In this document: positions 1-9,113 of the stretch, in pieces
Position numbering within the stretch: the stretch's first letter is position 1
Layout: each line of letters starts with the position of its first letter
Assembly: GCA_027489245.1 (NCBI GenBank)
Contig: JAIYAC010000006.1
Coordinates: 124,001 to 188,000 of the forward strand
DNA length: 64,000 nucleotides
Source of the DNA: Neisseriaceae bacterium
Lineage (GTDB): Bacteria > Pseudomonadota > Gammaproteobacteria > Burkholderiales > Chromobacteriaceae
Reading direction: 5' to 3'
Notes under the pieces: model-generated
Database searches by the model: none
Told to the model about the DNA's origin: nothing
What the model saw: the letters and a program-made list of their open reading frames with translations, nothing else
Made by a program: the position numbers and the translations under genes

Positions 1-518
<518 letters not shown>

Positions 519-524
519 ACCACG

Positions 525-1133
525 TTGAAGTCGCTCAAAGAGCAGCTAAAGCCGATCAAACCACAGGCAAGGCCCGCAAGGGTCTTGCCTGTGGCCGTTG
601 CGGCGCCGCCACCCGAGCCAGACTTCCCCAGCCTGATGCGCGATGTACGCCCGCTCAAGCCGGATGGCCGCGTACAACACCCCATGCCCCGCCCGCGGCC
701 GCGGCCACTGCACCACGCGGCGCACCGCATCCACCACCCGGGCGAGAACGAACAAGGCCTGTTTGCGCAGATGCTGGGCTGGTTTGAACCGGCGCACATC
801 GATATCGAGCACCGCAGCCCCGGCATGCCGGCACACACGCTGAAAAAACTGAAAGCCGGCCACTGGCCGGTGTGTGCAGAGCTGGACCTGCACGGCCTGG
901 ACCGTTTCGAGGCGCACGAGCAGCTGGCGCTGTTTTTGCACCGCAGCCGCCACCAGGGCCAGTGTGTGCGCATCATCCACGGCAAGGGTTTAAGCTCGCG
1001 TGGCGAGCCCGTGCTACCCAAAATGGTCCGCAGCTGGCTGACCCACCACCCGGAAGTACTGGCCTTTTGTGAAACCCGCACCCAGCATGGCGGTAGCGGT
1101 GCCGTACTGGCATTGCTGAAACGCCCTGGCTGA
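525..1133 (+). CDS. Smr domain protein (MutS2-like endonuclease domain)
   Basis: A 202-residue protein starting at TTG, 6 nt after trxB. The first 100 residues are basic and proline-rich with no fold I recognise. The C-terminal half is an Smr domain: LDLHGLDRFEAHEQL, then RIIHGKGLSS and a closing HGGSGAVLALL. Smr domains of this stand-alone class (E. coli SmrA/YdaL) are DNA or RNA nicking domains. The TTG start lacks a clear Shine-Dalgarno, so the exact N-terminus is uncertain and coupling to trxB is likely. Confidence 0.85.
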   Translation: MKSLKEQLKPIKPQARPARVLPVAVAAPPPEPDFPSLMRDVRPLKPDGRVQHPMPRPRPRPLHHAAHRIHHPGENEQGLFAQMLGWFEPAHIDIEHRSPGMPAHTLKKLKAGHWPVCAELDLHGLDRFEAHEQLALFLHRSRHQGQCVRIIHGKGLSSRGEPVLPKMVRSWLTHHPEVLAFCETRTQHGGSGAVLALLKRPG

Positions 1134-1147
1134 CACAAGGAAACAAG

Positions 1148-1591
1148 ATGGAACACTGCCCAAGCTTTACCGCCCCCGCTACCTCGGGCCAAAGCATCAC
1201 CCTGCCAGGCCATGGCCTGACAGTACTGTACTTTTACCCCAAAGACAGCACGCCCGGCTGCACCACCCAGGCCATCGGCTTTCGTGACCACCACGCCGCC
1301 TTTGCTGCGGCCAACGTGACCATTGTGGGCGTATCGCGCGACAGCCTGAAATCGCATGAAAACTTCAAGGCCAAGTACGAATTGCCATTTGAATTGATCA
1401 GCGATCCGGAGGAAACTGTATGTAATCTGTTCGCTGTCATGAAGCTGAAAAATATGTACGGCAAACAGGTAAGAGGAATCGAACGCAGCACATTCGTCAT
1501 CGACAGCGCGGGCAATATCCTCAAAGCCTGGCGCGGCCTGAAGGTCCCCGGCCATGTCGAAGAAGTGCTGGCATTCGTGAATACCATTTAA
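1148..1591 (+). CDS. bcp: Thioredoxin-dependent thiol peroxidase, Bcp/PrxQ family
   Basis: A 147-residue AhpC/TSA-fold peroxiredoxin that reduces peroxides with thioredoxin. The peroxidatic cysteine is C38 in FYPKDSTPGCTTQA. The resolving cysteine normally five residues later (C50 in E. coli Bcp) is Ile43. The only other cysteines are C4 and C92 (EETVCNLF). The NFKAKYELPF and IERSTFVID segments match the family, and the length is normal. An AAGGA ribosome site precedes the ATG. It follows the Smr gene by 14 nt. Confidence 0.92.
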   Translation: MEHCPSFTAPATSGQSITLPGHGLTVLYFYPKDSTPGCTTQAIGFRDHHAAFAAANVTIVGVSRDSLKSHENFKAKYELPFELISDPEETVCNLFAVMKLKNMYGKQVRGIERSTFVIDSAGNILKAWRGLKVPGHVEEVLAFVNTI

Positions 1592-1642
1592 GCGACGGGC
1601 CTGGCATACCGCGAGGCCCCGCTCATCAAGGGGCCTCACATC

Positions 1643-3046
1643 ATGGCAAGCCGCAAGAAGACTAAAACCGTCAAGCTGTTTGTTCTCGATACCAACGTGC
1701 TGCTGCACGACCCTACCTGCCTGTTCCGCTTCGAGGAACACGATGTCTTTATCCCCATCATCACCCTGGAAGAGCTGGACACCCACAAAAAGGGCATGAC
1801 CGAAGTGGCCCGCAATGCGCGCCAGGCCAGCCGTTTTCTGGACGAAATCGTCAGCCAGGGTGCCAGCCATATCGATAGCGGCATTCCGCTCAAAAGCGCC
1901 AGCCGCGACGCCGCCACCGGCAAGCTGCGCCTGCAAACCCAGGCCATCCACGCCGTCCTGCCCGCCAGCATGCCGGTAGGCAAGGCCGACAACCAGATCC
2001 TGGGCATTGTGGTAGCACTGAAAGAACGCGAACCGGAGCGCAGCGTGATCCTGGTGTCCAAAGACATCAATATGCGCATCAAGGCCTGCGCGCTGGGGCT
2101 GGAGGCAGAAGACTACTTCAACGACAAGGTGCTGGAAGACACCGACCTGCTGTACACCGGCACGCGCGAAATCGACGCCACCTTCTGGGAACGCAACGGC
2201 AAAGACCTGAAGTCGTGGCAGGAACACGGCCGCACCTACTACCAGATCAAAGGCCCCGACGTCACCAGCCTGCACCTGAACCAGCTGCTATGGCAGCAAG
2301 GCGAACAGCTACTGCAGTGTCGCGTGACCCAGATCGACGGCAAGAGCGCGGTACTGGAAACGCTGAAAGACTACAGCCACCAGAAGAACAATGTGTGGGG
2401 CATTACCGCCCGCAACCGCGAGCAAAACTTTGCCCTGAACCTGCTGATGAACCCGGAGGTAGACTTTGTCACCCTACTGGGCCAGGCCGGCACCGGCAAA
2501 ACCCTGCTCACGTTGGCCGCAGGCCTGGCCATGACGCTGGAACAAAAACTGTACAGCGAAATCATCATGACCCGTGTTACCGTGCCGGTGGGCGAAGACA
2601 TTGGCTTTCTGCCCGGCACCGAGGAAGAAAAAATGCTGCCGTGGATGGGCGCGCTGGAAGACAACCTAGACGTCCTCAACCGCAATGAAGACGACGGTGG
2701 CGACTGGGGCCGCGCAGCCACGCGCGACCTGATCCGCAGCCGCATCAAGGTCAAGTCGCTGAACTTCATGCGCGGCCGTACCTTCCTCAACAAATACCTG
2801 ATCATCGACGAAGCGCAGAACCTGACACCCAAGCAGATGAAAACCCTGATCACCCGCGCCGGCCCCGGCACCAAGGTGGTCTGCCTGGGTAACATCAGCC
2901 AGATCGATACCCCGTATCTGACCGAGGGCAGCTCAGGTCTGACCTACGTGGTAGACCGTTTCAAAGGCTGGGACCATTCCGGCCATATCACCCTGCAGCG
3001 CGGCGAACGCTCGCGCCTGGCAGACCACGCCGCCGAGGTATTGTGA
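1643..3046 (+). CDS. PIN domain-PhoH family RNA helicase/nuclease (PhoH2/YlaK type)
   Basis: A 467-residue fusion of an N-terminal PIN nuclease domain (about residues 10-150; acidic D16 in VLDTNVLLHDP and the glutamates of TLEELDTHKKG) and a C-terminal PhoH P-loop ATPase. Walker A is GQAGTGKT at 280-287 and Walker B is LIIDEAQN around D389. PhoH2 proteins of this architecture unwind and cut RNA in mycobacteria; a similar role here is inference. Domain order and length are typical. The stop overlaps the next start by 4 nt, so translation is probably coupled. Confidence 0.93.
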   Translation: MASRKKTKTVKLFVLDTNVLLHDPTCLFRFEEHDVFIPIITLEELDTHKKGMTEVARNARQASRFLDEIVSQGASHIDSGIPLKSASRDAATGKLRLQTQAIHAVLPASMPVGKADNQILGIVVALKEREPERSVILVSKDINMRIKACALGLEAEDYFNDKVLEDTDLLYTGTREIDATFWERNGKDLKSWQEHGRTYYQIKGPDVTSLHLNQLLWQQGEQLLQCRVTQIDGKSAVLETLKDYSHQKNNVWGITARNREQNFALNLLMNPEVDFVTLLGQAGTGKTLLTLAAGLAMTLEQKLYSEIIMTRVTVPVGEDIGFLPGTEEEKMLPWMGALEDNLDVLNRNEDDGGDWGRAATRDLIRSRIKVKSLNFMRGRTFLNKYLIIDEAQNLTPKQMKTLITRAGPGTKVVCLGNISQIDTPYLTEGSSGLTYVVDRFKGWDHSGHITLQRGERSRLADHAAEVL

Positions 3047-3843
3047 GTTCCCTACATCTTGAATTGATACACCAAGCCGCAGCAGGGGTAGCGCACAGCG
3101 CGCCGCCCCTGCTTTTTATTCACGGTGCCTATAGCAGTGCCAGCTGCTGGCAGGTCAATTTCCTGCCCTGGTTTGCCGCGCAAGGCTACGACTGCTGGGC
3201 ACTGAGCCTGGAAGGCCATGGCCACAGCGATGGCAAAGACTGGCTGGCCGCCGTGAGCATAGACGACTACGTGGCCAACGTAGGCCAGGCCATACGCCAG
3301 ATCGGCAGCATGCCGGTGCTGGTCGGCCACTCCATGGGCGGCTTTGTAGCGCAGCAATACCTGCAACAACACCGTGCCGCCGGGCTGGTACTGCTGGCAT
3401 CGGTGCCGCACACCGGCCTGGCTGCCTCCACCTGGCGGCTGTTCCAGCAGGCACCCGACGTGCTGATCGGGCTGAACATGTTCCAGAGCGGGCGCCAGTC
3501 CCCCGCCGTGGGCGACCTGCGCCACATGCTGTTTTCCGACGACGCGCCAGCCAGCACCGTGGCCTGGATGGCGGCCAACAGCCAGATAGAAAGCCTGCGC
3601 GCCATCATGGACATGTCCATGGTATCGCCGTTTAGCCGCACCCAGCTGCAGCTGCCTACCCTGCTGCTGGGTGGCGAGCACGACCACCTGGTGAGCGCCA
3701 CCGAGGTACGCCAGATGGGCCATGCCCTGAACCTGCATGTCGAGATCCTGCCCGACATGGCGCACATGATGATGCTGGACACGCGCTGGCTGCAGGTAGC
3801 ACAGCGCATTGATCAATGGCTGCAACAACACTTGATGACATAG
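3043..3843 (+). CDS. Alpha/beta hydrolase
   Basis: A 266-residue alpha/beta hydrolase starting at GTG inside the stop region of the PhoH gene (4 nt overlap). The oxyanion region is [14 protein letters not shown]. The nucleophile elbow is GHSMGG with S97, the likely acid is D214 in GGEHDHLV, and the base is H241 in DMAHMMMLD, so the triad looks complete. No signal peptide is evident, so it is probably cytoplasmic. The substrate cannot be told from sequence. Confidence 0.88.
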   Translation: MSSLHLELIHQAAAGVAHSAPPLLFIHGAYSSASCWQVNFLPWFAAQGYDCWALSLEGHGHSDGKDWLAAVSIDDYVANVGQAIRQIGSMPVLVGHSMGGFVAQQYLQQHRAAGLVLLASVPHTGLAASTWRLFQQAPDVLIGLNMFQSGRQSPAVGDLRHMLFSDDAPASTVAWMAANSQIESLRAIMDMSMVSPFSRTQLQLPTLLLGGEHDHLVSATEVRQMGHALNLHVEILPDMAHMMMLDTRWLQVAQRIDQWLQQHLMT

Positions 3844-3961
3844 TCACGCTTTGCTACCGTATATCCCCCGCCCGGCCATCGCCGGGTTTTGCGTCTCTGC
3901 CCGCCTTCGCTACCCTACCGGGGGTGCTGGCAACGCTTTTTCACTAAACAGGAAACAAATC

Positions 3962-4897
3962 ATGGCTGGTAGTAGCCTGCTGATGCTGATTGATGACATT
4001 GCCACCGTACTGGACGATGTTGCCGTAATGACCAAGGTTGCCGCCAAGAAAACCGCCGGCGTGCTGGGCGATGACCTGGCACTGAACGCCCAGCAAGTCG
4101 CCGGCGTACAGGCCGACCGCGAGCTGCCGGTAGTCTGGGCAGTGGCAGTCGGCTCGCTGCGCAACAAGGCCATTCTGGTGCCGCTGGCCCTGGCCATCAG
4201 CGCGTTTGCGCCGGTGCTGATCACCCCGCTGCTGATGATAGGCGGCGCGTTTTTGTGCTTTGAAGGCGTAGAAAAACTGGCACACAAATACCTGCACGCT
4301 GCCGAGGAAGACGCCGAACACCACGACAGGTTGGCCGCACTGACCGACCCTGCCGTCGATATGGTGGCCTACGAAAAAGACAAGATCAAAGGTGCCATCA
4401 CCACCGACTTCATCCTGTCGGCGGAAATCATCGCCATCACACTGGGCACCGTGGCCAGCCAGCCCTTCATGTCGCAGCTGGTGGTACTGACCGGCATCTC
4501 GCTGATCATGACGGTGGGCGTCTACGGTCTGGTGGCTGGCATTGTGAAGCTGGACGATGTCGGCCTCTACCTCACGCGCAAACCCGGCGCGGGTAGCCAG
4601 CAGCTGGGCCGCTTGCTCGTCAACGCGGCCCCGCCGCTGATGCGCTTTCTGGCCGTAGCCGGCACCATCGCCATGTTTCTGGTAGGCGGTGGCATCCTTA
4701 CCCACGGCCTGCCGTTTGCCCACCACGCCATTGAGGCTGTAGCCCATAGCGTGGCGGGGGTAGCCGGCATTGGCGGCCTGCTGGCGGCCATCGTACCGGC
4801 GGTGCTGGATGGCCTGTTCGGCATCGTGGCCGGCGCGCTGGTCCTGGCGGGGGTGATGCTGATCGGCAAATTGCGTGGCAGCCCCGCTGCACACTAA
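3962..4897 (+). CDS. DUF808 (YedI-like) inner membrane protein
   Basis: A 311-residue membrane protein matching the DUF808/YedI family in its opening [20 protein letters not shown] and in the [20 protein letters not shown] block. Several hydrophobic segments follow (about residues 75-105, 155-200, 220-250 and 255-305). Function is unknown. The start is set by an AGGAAAC ribosome site just upstream; the open frame extends further 5' without support. A copy of the repeat word lies inside (4328-4339) and forces the codons AGG TTG for Arg-Leu. A terminator follows. Confidence 0.9.
   Translation: MAGSSLLMLIDDIATVLDDVAVMTKVAAKKTAGVLGDDLALNAQQVAGVQADRELPVVWAVAVGSLRNKAILVPLALAISAFAPVLITPLLMIGGAFLCFEGVEKLAHKYLHAAEEDAEHHDRLAALTDPAVDMVAYEKDKIKGAITTDFILSAEIIAITLGTVASQPFMSQLVVLTGISLIMTVGVYGLVAGIVKLDDVGLYLTRKPGAGSQQLGRLLVNAAPPLMRFLAVAGTIAMFLVGGGILTHGLPFAHHAIEAVAHSVAGVAGIGGLLAAIVPAVLDGLFGIVAGALVLAGVMLIGKLRGSPAAH
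4328..4339 (+). repeat. Uptake-like 12-mer, copy in DUF808 gene
   Basis: Exact AGGTTGGCCGCA read in frame as Arg-Leu-Ala-Ala. It uses AGG and TTG, where surrounding genes mostly use CGC and CTG, which suggests the DNA word is being kept. Confidence 0.8.
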
Positions 4898-4911
4898 GCC
4901 GCCCGCACAGT

Positions 4912-4945
4912 AAAAACCCCCGCCAACTGGCGGGGGTTTTCTTTG
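4912..4945 (+). terminator. Rho-independent terminator after DUF808 gene
   Basis: Arms ACCCCCGCCA and TGGCGGGGGT around a short loop, with an A-run before and a T-run after. It separates the DUF808 gene from the convergent Hsp70-like gene and could act on both strands. Confidence 0.88.
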
Positions 4946-4956
4946 GGTTGCAGCCC

Positions 4957-4969
4957 TGCGGCCAACCTT
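4957..4969 (-). repeat. Uptake-like 13-mer, intergenic
   Basis: Plus strand reads TGCGGCCAACCTT, the full consensus. It lies between the terminator at 4912 and the stop codon of the Hsp70-like gene. Confidence 0.85.
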
Positions 4970-4972
4970 TAC

Positions 4973-6232
4973 TCAGGCAAAACGCCGCGAGGCATCCAGC
5001 GCCAGGCCGCTGCCGATACTACCGTAGCGGTCGCCTTCTACCGCACGGGCGGCGGGGAACATGGCGGCAATGCGCTCGCGCAGCAGCGGCACACCACTGG
5101 AGCCGCCGGTAAAGAAGACGGTATCCACCTCGCCCGCTTGCAGCTGCGCGTCAGTCAGCAAGCGCGCTACGGTGCTTTCGATGCTCACAATCTGCTTTTC
5201 GATGGCTTCGTCGAAGTCGCCACGCAAAATGTCGTGGAAAAGACCACGCTCGATCTCGCCCATCTCCAGCCGCGTTTGCGCCGCGTCGGACAGCGCAATC
5301 TTGGCGGCCTCCACCTGGATAGCCAGCCAGTGGCCAGCACGCTTGTCGATCAGCGAGAACAGGCGGTCCAGCTTGCCCTGCTCCAGCGCATCGGGGTACA
5401 CACCCTGCAGGTCGGACAACGCTTTGCGCGTATAGGCAAAGTTGATGGTGTGCCAGGTGGCCAGGTTGAAGTAAAAGCCGGATGGCACCTCGGCGTTATT
5501 CTTCAGGCGCGAGCGGTAGCCTAGCTGCGGCATCACCGAATACAGGCTGAGCTGCTTGTCAAAGTCGGTACCGCCGATATGCACGCCGCCGTTGGCCAGA
5601 ATATCGGCGCGACGGTCCAGCAGATGGGCGCGCTCGGGCGCCAGGCGCAGCAAGGAAAAGTCGGAGGTACCGCCGCCGATATCCACAATCAGCACCAGCT
5701 CTTCGCGCTGGATACGGCTTTCGTAGTCGAAGGCGGCCGCGATGGGCTCGAACTGGAAGGCTACCTCTTTGAAGCCCACCTTGCGGGCGATCTCGCCCAG
5801 CGTGTCTTGCGCCAGGCGGTCGGCTACCGGATCGTCATCCACAAAGAAAACCGGGCGGCCAAACACGGCTTGCTCGAAGCCGCGGCCAGCGTTCTGTTCG
5901 GCACGCTGCTTGAGCTGGCCGATAAACATGGACAGCAAATCCAGAAAGCGCAGCGGGCGGCCTTGCACTTCGGTCTGGCCATTCATCAGGCTGGTGCCCA
6001 GAATGCTCTTCAGCGAGCGCATCAGGCGGCCTTCGTAGCCATCCAGGTACTCGGCAATGGCCGCGCGGCCCACGGTGGTGCTTTCTTCTTCGGCATTGAA
6101 AAAGATCACCGATGGCAGGGTAGTCTTGCCCTCTTCCAGCGCCAGCAGGCTGGGCACACCGGGGCGGCACCAGCCCACTGTCGAATTGGACGTACCAAAG
6201 TCCACGCCACAGGCTTGTACGGTCATGTTCAT
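4973..6232 (-). CDS. yegD: YegD-like Hsp70 family protein
   Basis: A 419-residue actin/Hsp70-fold ATPase. Phosphate-binding loop 1 is GVDFGTSNSTVGW at the N-terminus. The second is VLIVDIGGGTSDFSLL, and a TGGSSGVPLLRERIA adenosine motif sits near the C-terminus. It ends after the ATPase domain, lacking the classical DnaK substrate-binding domain, which is the YegD pattern. Function is unproven; an atypical chaperone is the usual guess. The gene stands alone on the minus strand, convergent with the DUF808 gene. Confidence 0.88.
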   Translation of the reverse strand: MNMTVQACGVDFGTSNSTVGWCRPGVPSLLALEEGKTTLPSVIFFNAEEESTTVGRAAIAEYLDGYEGRLMRSLKSILGTSLMNGQTEVQGRPLRFLDLLSMFIGQLKQRAEQNAGRGFEQAVFGRPVFFVDDDPVADRLAQDTLGEIARKVGFKEVAFQFEPIAAAFDYESRIQREELVLIVDIGGGTSDFSLLRLAPERAHLLDRRADILANGGVHIGGTDFDKQLSLYSVMPQLGYRSRLKNNAEVPSGFYFNLATWHTINFAYTRKALSDLQGVYPDALEQGKLDRLFSLIDKRAGHWLAIQVEAAKIALSDAAQTRLEMGEIERGLFHDILRGDFDEAIEKQIVSIESTVARLLTDAQLQAGEVDTVFFTGGSSGVPLLRERIAAMFPAARAVEGDRYGSIGSGLALDASRRFA

Positions 6233-6272
6233 CCACCCCCTCAGGCAAAAGGAGCGGGATTATAGCGAATCT

Positions 6273-6785
6273 TCAGCCACCTGCCGCGACTTTCTGCACC
6301 ACACGCACCGGGCCGGCAGTTTCTATGATGCGCGCCTGCAAATCGCGATAAAAACCCAGCAAAAACAGCCACTCAGCCACCACAAACAGCGGCCCCACCA
6401 GCAGGCCCACCAGGTCGTCCACAAACGCCGGCTTGCGGCCTTCGTAAGCGTGGCCGACAAACTGTATCACCCAGCCGGCCACAAACAGCGCCAGGCCCAG
6501 CCACAGCCCCCACGGCAAGGCCGCCAGCACGGTACCCGCCCAGCCAGCCAGCAGCATCACCCCCGCCATCAGCGCCCCCAGCGCCAGGTCCAGCCGCAGA
6601 TAAAACAGGATAGCGCCCAGCAACACCGGGTGCAGGGCCAGCAGGCCCCGACCCAGCGGCAGGCAGGCCAGCAACACCGCCACCGCCAGCACGATGAGCG
6701 GAATGCCGACAAAATGGGTATGGATATTGCGCAGATCGCGGTGATAACCGGCGTAATTGACTAAATGCGCTTGCAGCGTTTTCAT
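6273..6785 (-). CDS. DUF962/Mpo1-like membrane protein
   Basis: A 170-residue multi-spanning membrane protein of the DUF962 family (yeast Mpo1/YGL010w). It has the N-terminal signature NYAGYHRDLRNIHTHFVGIP with its conserved His residues, and four or five hydrophobic segments including PLIVLAVAVLLACLPL and WGLWLGLALFVAGWVIQFV. Yeast Mpo1 is an Fe-dependent dioxygenase in fatty-acid alpha-oxidation; the bacterial role is unknown. The start is chosen by a strong GGAGG ribosome site. It is divergent from the Crp-like gene, with only 30 nt between starts. Confidence 0.85.
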   Translation of the reverse strand: MKTLQAHLVNYAGYHRDLRNIHTHFVGIPLIVLAVAVLLACLPLGRGLLALHPVLLGAILFYLRLDLALGALMAGVMLLAGWAGTVLAALPWGLWLGLALFVAGWVIQFVGHAYEGRKPAFVDDLVGLLVGPLFVVAEWLFLLGFYRDLQARIIETAGPVRVVQKVAAGG

Positions 6786-6815
6786 GGTGAACCTCCATCG
6801 TCGGGAAGCACCATC

Positions 6816-7514
6816 ATGCCTTTGCACCGTGAGGCCTTCTGTCAAGCAGGCGACAAAACCCTGGCGTTACGCCTGCTGGCCGACAGCAGCTGGTTTGCCA
6901 GCCTGCCAGACACCCTGCAAACCAGCCTGCAATCGCTGGGCCGCAGCCAGGCGCACCCCGCAGGCGGCTGCCTGTTTTTACAGGGCGACCCGGCCAACGG
7001 GCTGTACTGCGTGCTGCAAGGCAGCGTGCTGATTGGCAGCAGCTCGGCCGTGGGCAAAAACAGCGTGCTGGCGCGCCTCGCCCCCGGGCAGTGGTTTGGC
7101 GAGGTGGCGCTGTTCGACCACGGCCCGCGCACACACAACGCCCACACCGACGGCGGCTGCCTGCTATGGCACGTACCGCACGGCCCGCTGCTGACCTGGC
7201 TGGCAAGTTGGCCGCAGGGCTGGTACTACCTGGGCCAGCTGATGGCCGGTAAAACCCGGCAGCTGATGAGCGGCCTGGCACAGCAGACCCTGCTATCGCC
7301 CGAGGCCCGACTGGCACAGCGTCTGCTATTACTGGCCGGCAGCGGCCAGGCGGTCAGCCTGAGCCAGGAAGCGCTGGCCAGCGCCACCGGCATCAGCCGG
7401 CAAACCTGCAATACCATCCTGGGCCAGCTAGCCGAAGCAGGCTTGATCAAGGTGGCGCGCAAGCAGCTGACCTTGCTAGACAAGCCCGCCCTGCACCAGC
7501 TAGGCAACCGCTAA
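6816..7514 (+). CDS. Crp/Fnr family transcriptional regulator
   Basis: A 232-residue regulator. The cyclic-nucleotide-like beta-roll covers residues ~20-130 (FLQGDPANGLYCVLQGSVLIG, PGQWFGEVALFDHGPRTHNA). The C-terminal winged helix has the recognition segment LSQEALASATGISRQTCNTILGQL. There is no Fnr-type N-terminal cysteine cluster. The ligand is unknown. It is divergent from the DUF962 gene, so it may control that gene and itself. Confidence 0.9.
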   Translation: MPLHREAFCQAGDKTLALRLLADSSWFASLPDTLQTSLQSLGRSQAHPAGGCLFLQGDPANGLYCVLQGSVLIGSSSAVGKNSVLARLAPGQWFGEVALFDHGPRTHNAHTDGGCLLWHVPHGPLLTWLASWPQGWYYLGQLMAGKTRQLMSGLAQQTLLSPEARLAQRLLLLAGSGQAVSLSQEALASATGISRQTCNTILGQLAEAGLIKVARKQLTLLDKPALHQLGNR

Positions 7515-7561
7515 CTGTACAAATCCCCGCCATGTGCAGCACAAGCCATTAAAATGCCGGC

Positions 7562-8590
7562 ATGAGCCTGCTAAATACCCATGCCATGGGCCGCGCCCTG
7601 GCCACCCGCCTGCTGTTCCTGTTTGCCCTGGTGCTCAGTGCCGTGGTGATGGGCACGCTGGGCTACCACTGGCTGGAAGGCTGGAGCCTGTTCGACAGCC
7701 TGTACATGACCGTTATCACCCTGGCCACCATCGGCTACGGCGAAACGCACCCGCTGGATACCGTTGGCCGCATCTTTACCGTGGTGCTGATCATCTTTGG
7801 CACCGGGGTGATGGGTTACGGTATTTCTTCCCTCACCCTGATGCTGTTTCAGGGCGACCTGCCCCACTACCTGCGCGTACGCAAAATGGACAAACTCATC
7901 TCCCGCCTGAACAACCACATCATCATCTGCGGCCTGAGCCGGACCGGCCTGTACGCGCTGGAAGAGCTCACGCGCAGCGGCCACGATGTAGTGATCATTG
8001 AAAAGAGCGAAGCGCAGATACAGCAGTGGCTAGGTGGCAAGGAGCGCCCCTATATCGCCGGGGACGCCACCGAAGACGACAACCTGCTGGCCGCCGGTAT
8101 CGAACGCGCCCAGGCCATCATCACCAGCCTGACATCGGACGCCGATAACGCCTTTGTGGTGGTAACGGCCCGCAGTCTGAACAGCCGGCTGTCCATCGTC
8201 TCGAAAGCCGAAACCGAAAGCGCCCGCAAAAAGCTGCTGGCGGTCGGCGCCGACCAGGTGGTGATCCCGTCTTACCTGGGCGGCATGAATATGGCCAACC
8301 TGGTGATCAAACCGGAAACCCTGCATTTTTTCGAGCGCCTGCACACGCGCTACCCCAACACCTTCCGCGCCCAGGTGGTGCCGGTAGAGCCGCTATGGTT
8401 GGGCCGCAGCATTGCCGAGTGCCTGCCGGTGGCAGATGGCAGCGTGATTGTGGTGGCGCTGGAAATGCCAGGCGGCGAGGTGGCGTTCAACCCGCCGGCA
8501 GAAACCCTGCTGGGCGAAGGCCAGTCGCTGATGATCATCGGGCGCAAGGCAGTGCACACGCCGCCCGCACCCGACGCGGCGCAGGCATGA
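7562..8590 (+). CDS. Two-TM potassium channel with cytosolic RCK/TrkA domains
   Basis: A 342-residue channel subunit. Two membrane helices (about 16-36 and 70-92) flank a pore loop carrying the K+ selectivity filter TIGYG at 56-60. After the second helix comes a Rossmann RCK domain (NNHIIICGLSRTGLYALEEL, then IAGDATEDDNLLAAGIERA) and a C-terminal TrkA-C-like region. This is the Kch/MthK-like arrangement. It stands alone; its stop codon overlaps the first base of the palindromic terminator. Confidence 0.92.
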   Translation: MSLLNTHAMGRALATRLLFLFALVLSAVVMGTLGYHWLEGWSLFDSLYMTVITLATIGYGETHPLDTVGRIFTVVLIIFGTGVMGYGISSLTLMLFQGDLPHYLRVRKMDKLISRLNNHIIICGLSRTGLYALEELTRSGHDVVIIEKSEAQIQQWLGGKERPYIAGDATEDDNLLAAGIERAQAIITSLTSDADNAFVVVTARSLNSRLSIVSKAETESARKKLLAVGADQVVIPSYLGGMNMANLVIKPETLHFFERLHTRYPNTFRAQVVPVEPLWLGRSIAECLPVADGSVIVVALEMPGGEVAFNPPAETLLGEGQSLMIIGRKAVHTPPAPDAAQA

Positions 8591-8619
8591 AAAAAGGTTG
8601 GCCGCGGCCAACCTTTTTT
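8590..8619. terminator. Perfect 30-nt palindromic terminator made of two inverted repeat-word copies
   Basis: AAAAAAGGTTGGCCG is followed at once by its exact reverse complement. Each arm contains AAGGTTGGCC(GC), so two copies of the window-wide word face each other and share the central GC. The A/T ends supply a T-run on both strands, so this is a bidirectional Rho-independent terminator between the K+ channel gene and convergent ppnP. In Neisseria, inverted DUS pairs commonly serve as terminators in the same way. Confidence 0.9.
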
Positions 8620-8635
8620 CATGTACCAGGACAGA

Positions 8636-8947
8636 TCAGCCGAAGTGGCACACGTAGTGTACGGTTTCCAGCACTTCGATCTGAAACGAGCTCTCGCCCG
8701 GCACCGTAAACGACTGGCCAGCGCCATAGGTTGTGGCTTCTGTTTCGCCCGCCAGCGTGACCTTGCACTGGCCGTCGATCAGCTCCATCACCTCGGGCGC
8801 ACCGGTACTGAACAGCAGCTTAGCCGGCAAAATCACCCCTACCGACTTGCGGGTGCCATCCGGTAGCACCACGGTATGGCTCACACATTTGCCATCAAAA
8901 TAGACATTGGCCTTTTTAACCACACTTACATTATCGAACTGGCTCAT
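8636..8947 (-). CDS. ppnP: Pyrimidine/purine nucleoside phosphorylase PpnP
   Basis: A 103-residue single-domain cupin matching E. coli YaiE/PpnP along its length ([57 protein letters not shown]). PpnP cleaves nucleosides with phosphate to give the base and (deoxy)ribose-1-phosphate. The start is fixed by AAGGAGAAATC before the ATG. The gene is single and convergent with the K+ channel. Confidence 0.93.
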   Translation of the reverse strand: MSQFDNVSVVKKANVYFDGKCVSHTVVLPDGTRKSVGVILPAKLLFSTGAPEVMELIDGQCKVTLAGETEATTYGAGQSFTVPGESSFQIEVLETVHYVCHFG

Positions 8948-9019
8948 GATTTCTCCTTGTTTGGGCACGGCCGTTACACGGCTCTTACCCTCATCATGCC
9001 CGCAGCCGATTTGCAGCGT

Positions 9020-9050
9020 CAATAAATGAAACGGGGCGTCAAACGCCCCG
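9020..9050 (-). terminator. Terminator of the Hpt-HD-GYP gene
   Basis: Arms CGGGGCGT and ACGCCCCG around CAA. Read on the minus strand the stem is followed by TTTCATTTATT. It lies 3' of the minus-strand gene ending at 9114. Confidence 0.7.
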
Positions 9051-9113
9051 CCATCCCCCTGCTAGCACGGCCAGCCCACAAGCCAAGCGGATTCAAGCAC
9101 TTGCCCCACCCCG

